The notes under the pieces were generated by a model, which made no database searches, had not been told where the DNA came from, and saw nothing but the letters and a program-made list of their open reading frames with translations. DNA of 64,000 nt from positions 12,150,001-12,214,000 of the forward strand of contig CM060734.1 of the NCBI GenBank assembly GCA_030704615.1. Reading direction: 5' to 3'. Positions 1 to 10,440 of the stretch are shown here, in pieces. Numbering within the stretch: the first letter of the stretch is position 1; each line of letters opens with the position of its first letter. The stretch comes from Takakia lepidozioides (taxonomy: Eukaryota > Streptophyta > Takakiopsida > Takakiales > Takakiaceae). Position numbers and translations under genes: made by a program.

Positions 1-345
1 TGCCAGGTCCTCCTTATCAAAGACCTCTCTCCTTGAAGAGATCAAGACAATTGAGTACAGATGCGCACTAACAGCTCTGCCTCAGAAATCCTGTGACTTA
101 TGCCTCTATGCTTCGTAGGAATTGATTTGGTTTTCGGAATTTCTTAAATGATTTTGAGAGAACATCGACTAATTCTTCGTAGACTTTGTCTACAGGGAAA
201 TCACAACCACTTAATACAATGAAACAAATCCACCCAGATGACAAGAGATAATAAAAGATGTAAATTGGACTTACTAAGGGGGCTTATTTCATCATTTGCT
301 CTGCTGCTATTAATTTATTATGTCATGGTTTGCGCTTTTTTTTTT
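1..345. other. No gene recognised
   Basis: AT-rich sequence with stops in all frames. I see no coding or RNA gene and no clear repeat. Confidence 0.5.
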
Positions 346-500
346 GGGCCCTCCACGGCCCACTACTTACTAACTTAGTAAGTAGTAAATTAGTAAGGAA
401 TAAGAGGTAGAGACTCTTGGGGCCCTCCGTCTCCAGAGCCCACTACTTACTAACTTAGTAAGTAATAAATTAGTAAGGAGTAAGAGATAGGGTCTCTCCT
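346..500. repeat. Two direct copies of a ~75-bp repeat with internal palindrome
   Basis: The unit starts at GGGCCCTCC (346 and 420) and runs through a palindrome ACTTACTAACTTAGTAAGT into a purine-rich tail. The second copy is slightly diverged and has a short insertion after GGGCCCTCC. It lies directly beside the TATA-like site at 501-507. Confidence 0.75.
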
Positions 501-576
501 TTATATACCCTCAAAGGGCGCTGGGACCTTCTAGAAGGCCGCCGACCCCTCAAGCGGTGGGACCTTCTAGAAGGCT
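499..576 (-). promoter_or_regulatory. Possible minus-strand promoter with two heat-shock-like elements
   Basis: Read on the minus strand, two copies of CCTTCTAGAAGG (563-574 and 527-538) precede a TATATAA box (507-501). Each CTTCTAGAAG matches the inverted nTTCnnGAAn heat-shock-factor unit. A transcript would run leftward through the 75-bp repeats, but I see no clear ORF between here and position 1. Functional assignment is inference. Confidence 0.35.
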
Positions 577-1436
577 GTCCTGACACGTCACTCTTAGAAA
601 CCACCACGCCAATTTAACCATGAACCGTCCCCTTTAGTAGGTCTCACCTTATGAAGCGGGAGTTACAGTAAGCTACAACAGGAGTTGAATTAATAACTGT
701 CATGTAAAGGGTGGGGAAAAAAAAGTAATTCCTGAACCACCCTCTAATCTTTACACCAACTTCAAACCTGGGCCCTTATCCTTATTCAGTTTCTGAGATT
801 GGAGAACGGCGGTTGATGAAAGACATAGAGCGCAACGAAAACACTAGACAAAGGGCACGGAGGGATGAGACGGCCAGCCATCTCGTACATGTAGCTCGAA
901 ATTGTTTCCTCACGGGAATTTGTGTTGGAAAAGGGTTAGGTAAGTGACAACAGTTAGAAACATCTGACATGTACGAACTAAATGTTTTTTCCTTTTTTGG
1001 AGGATGAGTTGAAACCTTGGTCATGTGGGAGGGGGCCCAACCTCTGCACAGATGTGTGGCTAGTAGGTTGGAGCTCGGTACTACTCTGTAATCAGCAAGA
1101 AGGGGAAATTGTGAGGCTCTGGCGTCAAAATGGCATTAGACGGGTGTACAAGCTGTGGTAGGGCATGGGCGGCACACCCAATCTACCCAGCACTGTTTCC
1201 TATGATGTGCAGAGACCAAGTCTGCTCCTTGACGCAGTACTACTGCGCCACCTCCACGTCCCTTGCCCCCATCTGTATTTGTTACATGTCTTATTATCTG
1301 TTTATCTTGTGAGCTACTGACAAACACAAATATAAGAGGCACTTCCGCTGGCGGGCAACAAGAGAAACAGTGACATGAACAAGACCAAACCATGACATCA
1401 ACCTTGAGAGCTGCTCCTTGTTGCACTGTTGGAACA
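577..1436. other. No gene recognised
   Basis: Short ORFs occur on both strands but none shows a recognisable domain or plausible composition. I see no strong repeat here. Confidence 0.45.
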
Positions 1437-1560
1437 CACTAGACATAGAATGCGAGTTGAACGCGCGCGTGCCAGCCTGCCGGTACAGTCGCCGGGGCTT
1501 GCCGGAGTCGGGACGCCCTCGGCGAGGCCTGCAGTCAAATCCACACCCCCGTGCCGTGCC
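1437..1560 (+). repeat. SINE-like head, copy 1
   Basis: It begins CACTAGACAT and includes a B-box-like stretch GCAGTCAAATCC at 1531-1542 followed by a C-rich run. The same order recurs at 2142-2240. The B-box resemblance suggests a tRNA-derived SINE head. No poly-A tail or target duplication was identified. Confidence 0.4.
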
Positions 1561-1767
1561 GTTATTGCCTGTATTATAGTACAAAATATAAAAATTCTTG
1601 CTTGGTTGCAGGAAAGCGGTGGGTAGCTTGGTGGCTGGATGCATTAACAATTATTGCAACAGTGCCGGGATCAAACCACGGCCATGGCGCGATAGAAATT
1701 GCATGTTTATGGATTTGACTAAGATACTATCAGGTTTTTGCATCTCCAAAAAATTTCTAAGCGGATC

Positions 1768-1885
1768 TCCGCTCCCCTGTTCCCAATCGCTGCTCCCCTG
1801 TTCCCACATGCATACCGCTCCCCTGTGTTACCGCTCCCCTGTTACTACTCCCGGCTCCCTTGTGCTATTGCTCCCCTGTTTTTAG
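1768..1885 (+). repeat. Imperfect tandem array of a CGCTCCCCTGTT-type unit
   Basis: The words GCTCCCCTGTT and GCTCCCTTGTG recur about every 12-20 bases. The array lies downstream of SINE-like head copy 1. A related array lies downstream of copy 2. Confidence 0.65.
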
Positions 1886-2141
1886 CCTCTAGCACAGCAT
1901 ACCATCCCTTCATATCTCACTCCCAATCTCTGTTGTGCCACTATTCGCTCCCTCCTTCTCCCTCGTTAGCAGGTTGGCTAGGGTCTCGGAGAAGTTCCCC
2001 CTCACTAAGCCTTCACGGCCTACTCGGTGGTTATTTTTTCCACCTATGTGATACAATTTTTAATTAATTTGATTAAAAGGGTCTCCGTCCCCTTTCTTTA
2101 AGAAATAAAATAAAAAATCATGTATCTAATGTGAGGGTTTA
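1886..2141. other. Low-complexity spacer
   Basis: AT-rich and pyrimidine-rich spacer between the two SINE-like modules. It ends with an A/T-rich run near 2050-2125. No gene is seen. Confidence 0.4.
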
Positions 2142-2240
2142 CACTAGACATGATGGGAGTTTAATGCGCGCATGCGAGGCTTGCTGGTACAATCCTCGGA
2201 GCTAACCGGAGGGCCCGCAGTCAAATCCCCACCCCCGCTT
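2142..2240 (+). repeat. SINE-like head, copy 2
   Basis: It starts CACTAGACAT at 2142 and contains GCAGTCAAATCC at 2217-2228 followed by C-rich sequence, as in copy 1 at 1437. Similarity between the copies is interrupted by small indels. Confidence 0.4.
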
Positions 2241-2297
2241 CCCTCGTGTATGCTTCACGCCCATCCGAGGGTCCCACGCTCCATGTTCCCAGCCCTT

Positions 2298-2402
2298 GCT
2301 CCTTTGTTCCCACTGCGGCGCTCCACTGTTACCGCTCCGCCGCTCCCCTGCTCCCCGCTCCTCCACTCCCATGTTATTGCTCCCCGCTCCTCTGCTCCAT
2401 TG
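2298..2402 (+). repeat. Second GCTCCCC-type tandem tract
   Basis: An irregular array of GCTCC(C/T)CTG-type words, matching the composition and position of the array at 1768-1885 relative to its SINE-like head. Confidence 0.55.
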
Positions 2403-2589
2403 TAGAATTGATCAAAAGATGTAAGATACTAAGTGGTCCTGAAAACGCTAAAGGAGGACAGGAACTAAGCTGCATTAGAATCACAGTCCAATGGTCATCT
2501 GGAGATAAACAAAGCAGCTTGGAGGCGGTGAGGCTTGAAGGTAAGGAGCTGGACAGGAGCTGCGGTGACATTATCAAGAAGAGGTGCAG

Positions 2590-3690
2590 TAATCAGAACT
2601 TGAGCTGAGTTCTAAATTTGGGGTCTCGACTTTTCTTGTGTCGCCAGTTGAAATCTGCTTCCTCCCCATCACCAGGGGACTTCCCATTGAGGGGGATGGA
2701 TTGTTGCCAGGTAAAGCGCATGTTGGGAAGACTGGAGCCGAGCAAGTTGCCTTTGCCAGGACTGATGGAAATCTTGAAGCAACTTCCTTCCTCGTTGCTA
2801 CTTATAAAGGATCTGACTCTTTTTTCTTTGTCCAACTGTGACAAAATTTCAGGCGCTTTGCTTGATTTGCTGCTCACAGGGAATTTACCAAAACTCCAAG
2901 GAAAACTGATTGCTCGGGATTTTGTTTCAACCGGACTCTCATCTATATCTGAATTCCAGCCAAGGAAGTTCTGGGAAGAGCTGCACATACAGTGTCCCAC
3001 ATTTTCCGCCTCTCAGTTAACATATCATGATAAGTATGAAACAAGACTGATCTGCCCCTAGGGGGTTTTCCCTCATAAACCCAATTACACCTGGTTCTCC
3101 ATAAATTCCACAAAGTGTGGGCTCTAAGAGTGGCCCACATTGGGCAAACACTCATTGGCAGACCAGGCAAAAAGTTCAAAAGCAGGAGAGATGGAGAGGG
3201 AGGAGATGGGAAGGAAGCCCAGTGAGAATAGAATGTGAGAACCAGCCTCCAGATCATGCTAGATAGATTGTAGAACAGCAAGCAGTGTTCAATGGATTCT
3301 GTTTCTGCAAGACAGAGAGTGCATGTAGGGTTATCCTTGTGTGTTTGTTGTCTGACTGGAAGAATTCTATGCGTGAGCTTCCAAAGCTGGAAGCCTGAAA
3401 TCTTTGCGGGTCTCTATTTTCTCCATATATCTTTCCGTATCTTATCCGAGATTCCTTGGGCGAATTGGATGTTGCCCCATTTAGTGGACCATTTGCCTGC
3501 AAAGGAGCAGGGTGGGTTGACAAGGGAGTACCCATTTTTCACAGAGTAGCTGAAAAATGGGCTTTTCTTCTTATCCATCCACTTCCACTCCCCCGGGTCA
3601 AACTGCAGATCTTCCAGAGGGCATGTGAGGAACTAGGTAAGAGTTTCATGACGAGCCCATTGAGCTTCCATCCCTGGGGGGTGCACTCTT
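2590..3690 (-). pseudogene. LINE ORF2 C-terminal remnant (zf-RVT region)
   Basis: Minus-strand translation in several frames gives the distal part of a plant LINE polyprotein. It includes the zinc-binding zf-RVT-like stretch with FQLWKLTHRILPV, a nearby C-x2-C in CTLCLAETESIEHCL, and the terminal HTLWNLWRTRCNWVYEG motif. Frames change several times and stops interrupt it, so it is dead. It is the 3' continuation of the LINE segment at 4840-5645, from which it is separated by about 1.1 kb of inserted sequence. Known of the family: this domain lies after the RT in L1-type plant LINEs. Confidence 0.7.
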
Positions 3691-4280
3691 TATAAAATGT
3701 GCGTATCACGTGCGTTCGTCGGCTAATAAAAAAAACCCCTGTATATGGGTCCTGGTATAATTTATACCCCCTCTGTACATACTTTTTGAAAATTATAAAA
3801 CCCTCTTCTGTAAATATATAGAAATTTTTAATTTTTAAAAAGTACTTGAAAATTCATATCTCCCACACCGCAAGTCCCAAAATTATGAGACCAAGCCGGT
3901 GCACCCCTCCTCATTGAGGGCTTTCCAATGGTACCAAACACCAGGGCTGGGGCCCCGCGGTTTGGGAGATCTCAACGATGACACAAAACACAACAAACTG
4001 TCTTTCATCTATATTACTGTTAATCGTGACATTTGTTTCAAGAATCGTGGAGTAACCTAGTGGTATGCAGGTACTTGTGGTGTGTAGGTGGTCTTGAGTT
4101 CAAATCTGTGTAGCGAAATACATGTATTTTTGAAGTTTTTGAAAAACTCAAGATTACATGGTGATTTTGAACCCACGATGAGTGTCATGACAATGCTAAT
4201 CTTCACCACTATGCTACCTTCTTAATCACGATAACTCGTTGCTGTAGACTTATATTTAAGGTATTGTTTACCCCCCTATG
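3691..4280. repeat. Intergenic insert with an inverted pair of tRNA-like (SINE) heads
   Basis: On the plus strand 4048-4112 has an A-box-like TAGTGGTATGCAGG and a B-box-like GAGTTCAAATC. On the minus strand 4222-4152 has TAGCATAGTGGTGAAG and GGGTTCAAAATC. The two face each other about 40 bases apart. Neither has a matching acceptor stem, so I call them SINE heads rather than tRNA genes. The rest is AT-rich and featureless. Confidence 0.45.
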
Positions 4281-4680
4281 TATGTATAATGTTGTACATG
4301 GGGAGGTCCCTTCTTCACCGTCTGCACAACTTTCTCTGCCAAGCCATCGGCCTCAGGGTGATCCCGAGAAATGGTACGGTGGTCTATCAAGGCTTTATCA
4401 CACAAAGCCTGAAACTCCCCCAAGAACTATCTCCCTTGGTCCATGAGATGGAGCACCGAATCGGCTAAGCACACGATCCAAGAATGCATATGCAGCCCCC
4501 TTACTAGCCTTGTCAGGCAACGGAACCAACTCAATCCACTTGGAGAAGTGCTCCACCATCACCAACACATATTTGTGGTGGCGCATCGTCAGTGGCAACG
4601 GTCCTGCGAAGTCAAGACTCCACCTGTAGCCCAATCCCATGATCGAAAAGATGATGCAATTGTGGCGTAGAGGCGTTGAA
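4281..4680 (-). pseudogene. Ty3/gypsy integrase core fragment
   Basis: Minus-strand translation gives an integrase catalytic-core fragment. WSLDFAGPLPLT carries the first catalytic Asp and KYVLVMVEHFSKWIELVP follows. Then, after a frame change and a stop, comes DQGR-FLGEFQAL with the second Asp and HPEADGLAE with the catalytic Glu. It lacks the zinc-binding N-terminus and any RT or RNase H nearby. It is an isolated dead fragment lying inside the LINE remnant, so it probably arrived with the insert at about 3.7-4.8 kb. Confidence 0.75.
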
Positions 4681-4839
4681 TGAAGCACACAATACCCCCT
4701 CCTATGCACGCACGTGGCTGGTACAGGTGCACCCCCCAGGCTTCCATCCCTGCGGTAACGGGTTAACATTTCCTTTGTCATCAAGCACTCTTATGTGGAA
4801 AAAGATTATCTTATCCACCTCCACAATTTCTGTATATGC

Positions 4840-5645
4840 GAGATCACCCTCACAATCAGCCTATCAGGCAGGGGCTATCCAATTCCGACTTTCCTCACTC
4901 AGTATGGGAGTCATGTACTGTGAGACATTGGCAAGAAGAGTGCCCCCCATGCCTTGGATATCCTTCTGCCAAACCTTTCTAATATAGCCTCTTCTGTTAG
5001 GAATTCCTCTCCTGAGCGCATGGCTGCAATGTGGGTGAAACCTTGCCCTCCCCAGAAAGCCTATCTGGGGGTTTGCGTGAGCAAAATACCTGAGTCCATG
5101 TTGGAGTTTGCAAACAGGGGTTGCCGTAGACATTCTTGCCGGTTGCCAGGCATTCTTTGAGTAAGGTTTCCTCTGATGCTTTACCAAGCTTTCCATATAG
5201 ATTGCCCGGGGTCCAGAGCCAAGTGTCACAACAGCGTTATTACCTTGAATGATCCATCTGAGTGGTTGAGCCCAGAGGGTGGAGGTTGCAGGTATGGAGC
5301 CCATGAGGTAGGGTTTAATTAGCTTGCTCTAGGGGGAGTTCCTATGAGTGATCGCCCTAGGAATCCATTTTGCCAACAAAAGCCTTTATCTGTGCACCAG
5401 GGTCCATGATTCCCAGGTCGCCTCGGCTTTTCTTTTGACACATTGATTCCAAAAGAGGAGTGCTCTTCTCACCGGTGTTGTTGGGGGTGGCTCCCCAAAT
5501 AAAGTTGCGTGTGAGGCCTATAATTTCCTTGACCATGACTGAATTGGGGTTCTAGACAGCGAAGAACCATATTGCGAAGAACCATATTGAGGCTTGCAGT
5601 ACTTGGTTTGCCACGAGGGCCCTTCCCACAATTTAAAGCATTGCA
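4840..5645 (-). pseudogene. LINE ORF2 post-RT segment, abutting the CACTA end
   Basis: Minus-strand translation from 5645 gives GKALVANQVLQAS, then TRNFIWGATPNNTGEKS and RGDLGIMDPGAQIKAF. These match the conserved region after the RT in plant LINEs. Several stops and frame changes follow. The upstream half of the same reading, KYKRKLAFWSSA, lies at 31245-31300 on the far side of the CACTA element, so the LINE was cut by that insertion. The downstream continuation is at 2590-3690. Confidence 0.75.
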
Positions 5646-5674
5646 CACTACAACAGATCGCGGTATATCTGACT
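5646..5674 (+). repeat. CACTA left terminal inverted repeat
   Basis: It begins CACTACAACAGATCGCGG and is preceded by GCA. It pairs with the end at 31213-31241 with two mismatches. Confidence 0.85.
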
Positions 5675-5990
5675 ACCGAGCCGCGGTAGTCATGGTTTCC
5701 TAACTTTGACCATGACTTCCCTGTATTTTTGGGCCAAATGGGGCTTCACGTAGTCGTTGAAATGACTACGTGACCACGTGGTCCTCTGGGCGACTACTTT
5801 GGTAGACGTCGTCATGACTGTATGGCTCCGCACTAGATGGAAGGGTGGTCAACGAGGTTGACCAGCGCGAGCTTGCCACCAAATAGTCGCTGGAATGACT
5901 TCTAGTGCAAGCTTGGTAACCAAAATGTTTAAAAATTTAAGAAGTTACTTATAGGGTTGCCCATTAGAGGACTGGGACTTGGCCTCTTTT
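5675..5990 (+). repeat. CACTA left subterminal region
   Basis: Short words in both orientations recur here, for example GACTAC, GTAGTC, CATGACT and ACGTGG, as in the right subterminal zone. Such clustered words are typical transposase-binding repeats of CACTA elements. Confidence 0.55.
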
Positions 5991-6034
5991 TGGCTTTTTT
6001 TTCTCCTGAGCATTTTCTTAGTAGTATTGAATCA

Positions 6035-6130
6035 AGAGATGAGAGATGGAACGCGATGATCAAAGGATATGTAGAGGCGTGGGATGGAGGCTTTGCAGAG
6101 CAAATGATGCAGGAAGGGGCGAAGCGCAAC
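6035..6130 (+). pseudogene. PPR motif fragment
   Basis: The plus-strand translation contains RDERWNAMIKGYVEAWDGG followed by QMMQEGAKRN. It matches the RDVxxWNAMIxGY to QMxxEGxxPN portion of plant PPR repeats. It joins directly to an OSB-like fragment at about 6140. No start codon or complete repeat array is present. Confidence 0.55.
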
Positions 6131-6144
6131 CTGCACCGCAACCG

Positions 6145-6665
6145 CAAATGTGGGCTCTTGGCTCCTTTTAGTACCATGATTTGGTATTCTTCCTGATGTT
6201 TACAAGGTTCTTGGGAGAGTCAGCTTGGTCTTAGCAGTCCGTGTTTCAATCGACGCCCGCTCAGCTACACCGTGGTGGTTCTCACAGACTAATCCGACAT
6301 TACCTGACTACAAACACAAGCAGCAGACACAAGAGGTCATCTTGGGTTCATGGTCAGTCAAATCCTCCATGGGTCATGACACAAGGTCAAGGACAATGTG
6401 GTGAGGGCACCTTCTTCTTCGACCTATTTCAGCCTGTTTTGACCTCTCATCAGACTCGGCCCTGAATTTCTTCACGATGGTGGGACAACCCCAATCACAA
6501 GGTGTGGTTTTTTCTTAATGTACCATGTGAAGAAGTTAGTCCATCCTGCAAATGTGGGCTCTTGGCTCCTGTTATGATTTGGTATTCTTCCTAATGTTTA
6601 CAAGGTTCTTGGGAGAGTCAGCTTGGTCTTAGCAGGCCGCGTTTCAATCTCTACCTGCTCAGCTG
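6145..6665 (+). pseudogene. Divergent OSB-like fragment, family 2, copy A
   Basis: The translation contains HKRSSWVHGQSNPPWVMTQ followed by GEGTFFFDLFQ. This resembles the end of the OSB PDF motif (FKHK, then W, then PPWVxxQL) and the tail shared with the other OSB fragments in this window. The nucleotide sequence recurs inverted at 9410-10060. Part of it (near 6180-6240) is itself repeated at 6580-6660. It is non-coding now because frames change and no start is available. Confidence 0.5.
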
Positions 6666-6840
6666 CACCGTGGTGAATGTCTGTTGGAAGCAGATGCAAG
6701 TCAGCATAGGAACAAGTGTGATAAGTAGGGTTGGGTTGTTTGCTGGAACAATTCTAGGCTATCATTGTTAGCTGCTAGCAGCAAGGCAAGGATGTATGCA
6801 TGATTTGTGCAGAGGCATGGATAGCTGAAGGAGCAGGGAT

Positions 6841-7062
6841 AGAGTGTGGGTCCAGATTCATCCAAGAGGGCCGGATTTCAAGCTCCAGATTACCTATGAC
6901 TCCCTGTGGAAGGATAGCTACAAGAAACATGCATGGGTAGATGGTCAACTGGAAGTCGCAGCAGCAGCGGCACAATTGATAAAATGTGGCACTGCTACTC
7001 AAGGCACCTTCTTCAACACATTTCGCCTTGTTTTTTCCTCTTATCAGAATCAGCCCTAAATT
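6841..7062 (+). pseudogene. OSB PDF-motif fragment
   Basis: The plus frame reads IHPRGPDFKLQITYDSLW, KKHAWVDGQLE, then an alanine-rich stretch ending AQLI. It matches the second half of the PDF motif of plant OSB (organellar single-stranded-DNA-binding) proteins, whose family pattern is P-x-PDFKHK, x-A-LW, PxWVxxQL. OSB proteins bind ssDNA in mitochondria or plastids. The piece starts at what looks like a former intron-exon edge, ATTCATCC after AG. It is one of about eight copies in this window. Confidence 0.65.
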
Positions 7063-7124
7063 GGTGAGGGTACCTTTTTTTTTCAACCTATTTTAGTCTG
7101 TTTTTCCCTCTCATCATTAGGGGT

Positions 7125-7335
7125 TGGGGTGTTTGCTAGAAGAAGGCCGGATTTCAAGCTGGATCCATTGCTACAAGAAACCTGCATGGGTAGATGATGA
7201 ACTGGAAGCCGCAGCAGCAGCGGCACAATTGATAAAATTAGGCACTGCTAATGAAGGCAACCTTCTTCAACACATTTCACCCTATTTTCCCCTCTTATCA
7301 AAATTGGCCCTAAATTTTCATGTTGAATTCTGCAA
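7125..7335 (+). pseudogene. OSB PDF-motif fragment with internal deletion
   Basis: The frame reads HCYKKPAWVDDELE, an alanine-rich stretch and LIKLGTANEGN. It is closely similar to the preceding copy but lacks the middle of the motif (about 30 bases). Its 3' tail CATGTTGAATTCTGCAAGTTA is shared with the copies at 27100 and 28180. Confidence 0.6.
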
Positions 7336-7344
7336 GTTACTGGT

Positions 7345-7450
7345 TGAGTGAACCTTTGATAGTTTGCAATGCGTGTGCAAGCCTGGCACCTCTGGAGAAG
7401 GGAAAAGAGGTCCATGGCAACATTGTCAGAGCTAGCAATACAGATCCACC
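7345..7450 (+). pseudogene. PPR motif fragment joined to OSB tail
   Basis: One frame reads CNACASLAPLEKGKEVHGNI, a typical L-type PPR stretch that also occurs in the minus-strand PPR fragments at 24-26.6 kb. It follows the OSB fragment with only about 20 bases between them. Confidence 0.55.
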
Positions 7451-9409
7451 CAACGAGCTTCTATCTGTTTGAGTTGAACCCTTGAATCATCATCAAAAGA
7501 ATCTTACAAATCTCTCACCTTCCTCTATTCCATCTCTCTCACACAAATAGCCAGATTGTCATCCATTGTTGTCACACTTGTGTTGGTAACCAGCTAGACT
7601 CCTGCAAAATCAGCTGTGAGTAACTATGGCCACTTCATAAAGAGACTGCAAAGGAAAAAGCATTGGAGATGGAGAGATAGAGATGGAGAAGACTAAGTGG
7701 CAGACTTGTCCATAGAGGAAAATACTCAACAAACCTCTTGGTTACTGAGAGACCTTCTCCACTTGTCAAACAGGGATGAGTCTGAAACAACATCGACCGA
7801 GACCAGGGAGCTCTCACGAAACACGGCAGATGCAGATGACACAATTTGCAGTCTTGCTGCTACCAGCAGCCCTGTGAGTAGAGCCCCTCCTAAAACACTG
7901 GCCAGTGCTGCTACCCACAAAGACAGTCATCATTTCAGTTTGATTGGATGTTTGCATTCATGCTCCACCAGAAAGTGCCACATACACATGCCATTCGCAT
8001 GTAAGTATCTCCATACTACTACTATTGAGCCCAAGCCTTGATGTGATGTTGCTTGGATGGCCATGGAAGATTATTATAACAATCACCAAGGAGCCTAATA
8101 GGCATTATCACAACCTCAAAAGCCCTGGCAAAAGCACTTCCAATTAATGTACTCTTCATTGCCCCTATGGTCTGCACCCTCTCAACAACTACGTGTGTGG
8201 GTGCAAGCTGGATGGAAATTAGCAACAACAATATTTCAATCTCCTTGCACATTCAGTCCCAAAAATGCCTTCCTTACTGCTGACCTAAGCAATAAGTTGT
8301 ATAGAATAAGTTGATACTTAACTTACCCAAATGTCAAAGTTTCCATTAATACCTGGAAGTACTAATCACCACATCCCTCATCTTCTGCAACCCAAAAGCG
8401 AGTGAAACCTAATCCCAGATTCCATTCAACCCTAAACCCTGTACTGCCTGAGACAATGACACGAGCAGAAATGCAGCAAATGAGGATGTAACTCACAAGC
8501 TGCGTTGATATACTGCTATGGTGAGCCGAGCGGCCTGGAATAAGAGTCTCGACTATGGTCATGAGTGCTTGGCCCTTAGCAAGCTCTTCGGGGCAGTATG
8601 GCCACCATCTGCAGCCATAGCTGCAATCGCCTGCCATGGAAGAGCATCCCCATTCACCTCTAACGTGTATACATCATTCCTGTATGCCCTGATCATTGGA
8701 TATGCCTTTGATCTCTCCAGTAATTCTCCCTTCTCCCTTTCAGTGGTGTAGTTCCTCATGTTCCCGACATTGTTCTTCCATTTACTCGCCTGACTGTCAC
8801 TACTGTCAATTTTGTTGTTGTCCTCATATTGTCCATGGCTCTCCTTTTCAGTGGCACCGCTCGATGGCTGAGCTCGAGCCTGAAAGCAGCAGCATTGCCG
8901 CGTACCAGTGAATTTTGTGTGGCGAAACAAATTTGTCATACTGTGAGTGTATTCTAGGAAGGTCTATTAGGTGATGTCCGATTGCCACTCCTCTCGAGAA
9001 TGTGGAATTGCATCTAGTTTCCTCACATGTGTGTCCTTCCCTCGTATAGTTCCCAGAGCATGGATGTAAACTACACCAAGAGTCTTTTCTACAACCACGT
9101 TCAGAAAACAACACGGACTGTAAAAGAAGTCCATAATGAAGCCTTTGGTCCCTTACTAAACCATCTTGGCCAATACTCCCAATACATCGACATAAACTGC
9201 ACTTTTGTCGTAACCTTTGATGTTGCTGAGATGCAATAATATAATATGTTATACTAGTGGCTGAGAATTGCAGGGATTCTTGTGGATATGTCACATGCAT
9301 TTGCCTCTGAATCAATTCCCCTGAGGAGGAGCAACCAGGGGTCTGAGCACCGAATTGCATCTCTCCCAAAGGGGAATTCAAGCTCGGGTCTTGTGGTAAC
9401 TTCCTCTAG
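7451..9409 (-). other. Unrecognised region, possible captured exons
   Basis: Three minus-strand ORF segments look more protein-like than background: 8939-8559 (acidic and charged, contains LERSKAYPMIRAYRNDVY), 8252-8022, and 7920-7726, which starts with a hydrophobic stretch WVAALASVLGGALLTGLLVA that could be a membrane segment. They are in order on one strand and could be exons of one captured gene. I cannot name the family. No transposase signature is visible. Confidence 0.3.
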
Positions 9410-10060
9410 TACCATCTAGTACTTGTAAACATCAGGAAGAATACCAAATCATGGTACTAATGGGAGCCAACAACCCACATTTGCACTATGGACAAACTTC
9501 GTCACATCGTACATTAAGAAAAAGCCACACCTTGCGTTTGCGGTTGTCGCACCATCGTGAAGGATCTTTAAAAAACTCATGCCAGCTCTGCTCCGTGCTG
9601 CAAATTCAGGGCCAAGTCTGATGAGAGGGCAAAACAAGCTGAAATAGGTCGAAGAAGAAGGTGCCCTCACCACATTGTCCTCGACCTTGTGTCATGACCC
9701 ATGGAGGATTTGACTGACCATGAACCCAAATGGACCTCTTGTGTGTGCTATTTGTGTCTGTAGTCCGGTAATGTCGGATTGGTCCATGAGAACCACCACA
9801 GTGCAACTGAGCGAGCAGAGATTGAAACACGACCTGCTAAGACCAAGCTGACTCTCCGAAGAACCTTGTAATCAGCAGGAAGAATACCAAATCATGGTAC
9901 TAACAGTCGCCAAGAGCCCACATTTGCACGATGGACAAACTTCTTCACATCGTACATTGAGAAAAAGCCACACCTTGCGATTGCGGTTGTCCATCCGCTT
10001 CCCATAGTAGTCGATGGCCACATCATGCACCACATCTTCATGCCCCGATTCTAGGGTTTG
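9410..10060 (-). pseudogene. Divergent OSB-like fragment, family 2, copy B (inverted)
   Basis: The minus strand repeats the sequence seen at 6145-6665, including HKRSIWVHGQSNPPWVMTQ and GEGTFFFDLFQ. Upstream on the same strand (about 10030-9960) is YYGKRMDNRNRKVW, reminiscent of the WWDNR half of the OSB PDF motif. Copies A and B form a long-spaced inverted repeat of roughly 0.5 kb, which could form hairpin RNA if transcribed through. Confidence 0.5.
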
Positions 10061-10102
10061 AGTCCCTGTCTGCCCCCTATCCCACCAGCTCCGCTCGTCG
10101 TC

Positions 10103-10258
10103 TCTCATGATCAGACTTGACACTAAAACAAAACAAACATAGCTCCCCCCTGTTTGACGTCTCTCATGATCAGACTCGACACTATAAGAAAGCAAACACA
10201 ACTCCGTCTTGTTTGTCATCTCTCACGATCAAACTCGACACAAAGAAAACAAACAGAT
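10103..10258 (+). repeat. ~50-65-bp tandem repeat, three copies
   Basis: The unit contains CTCTCATGATCAGACTCGAC followed by an AAACAAACA-rich stretch. Three imperfect copies lie in tandem. Confidence 0.7.
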
Positions 10259-10299
10259 GGCAGGGGAGACAAAAAAACGCTAAGTCCCCTACTCATGAC

Positions 10300-10440
10300 T
10301 GGATGGATGAATGTAGCGATAGATGGATGGATTTTGGGTTTTCCATCAATACATCCATCCATTCATTTGTTTTTCCATTTTTTGGCCATTTTAATTTCAT
10401 CCATTCATCCAAAATGAATCATTAAATGAGTTTCACTGTT
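10300..10440. repeat. GGATGGAT / CATCCATC-rich tract
   Basis: GATGGATG and its complement CATCCATC alternate, so the tract could fold back on itself. No gene is seen. Confidence 0.5.

Noticed and set aside
1130-1650. Several overlapping 60-118-residue ORFs
   Set aside because: They overlap on both strands, have no domains and look like chance ORFs in a repeat-rich stretch.
8848-9381. 177-residue minus-strand ORF
   Set aside because: No domain, unremarkable composition and no relation to its neighbours. It looks like a chance ORF.
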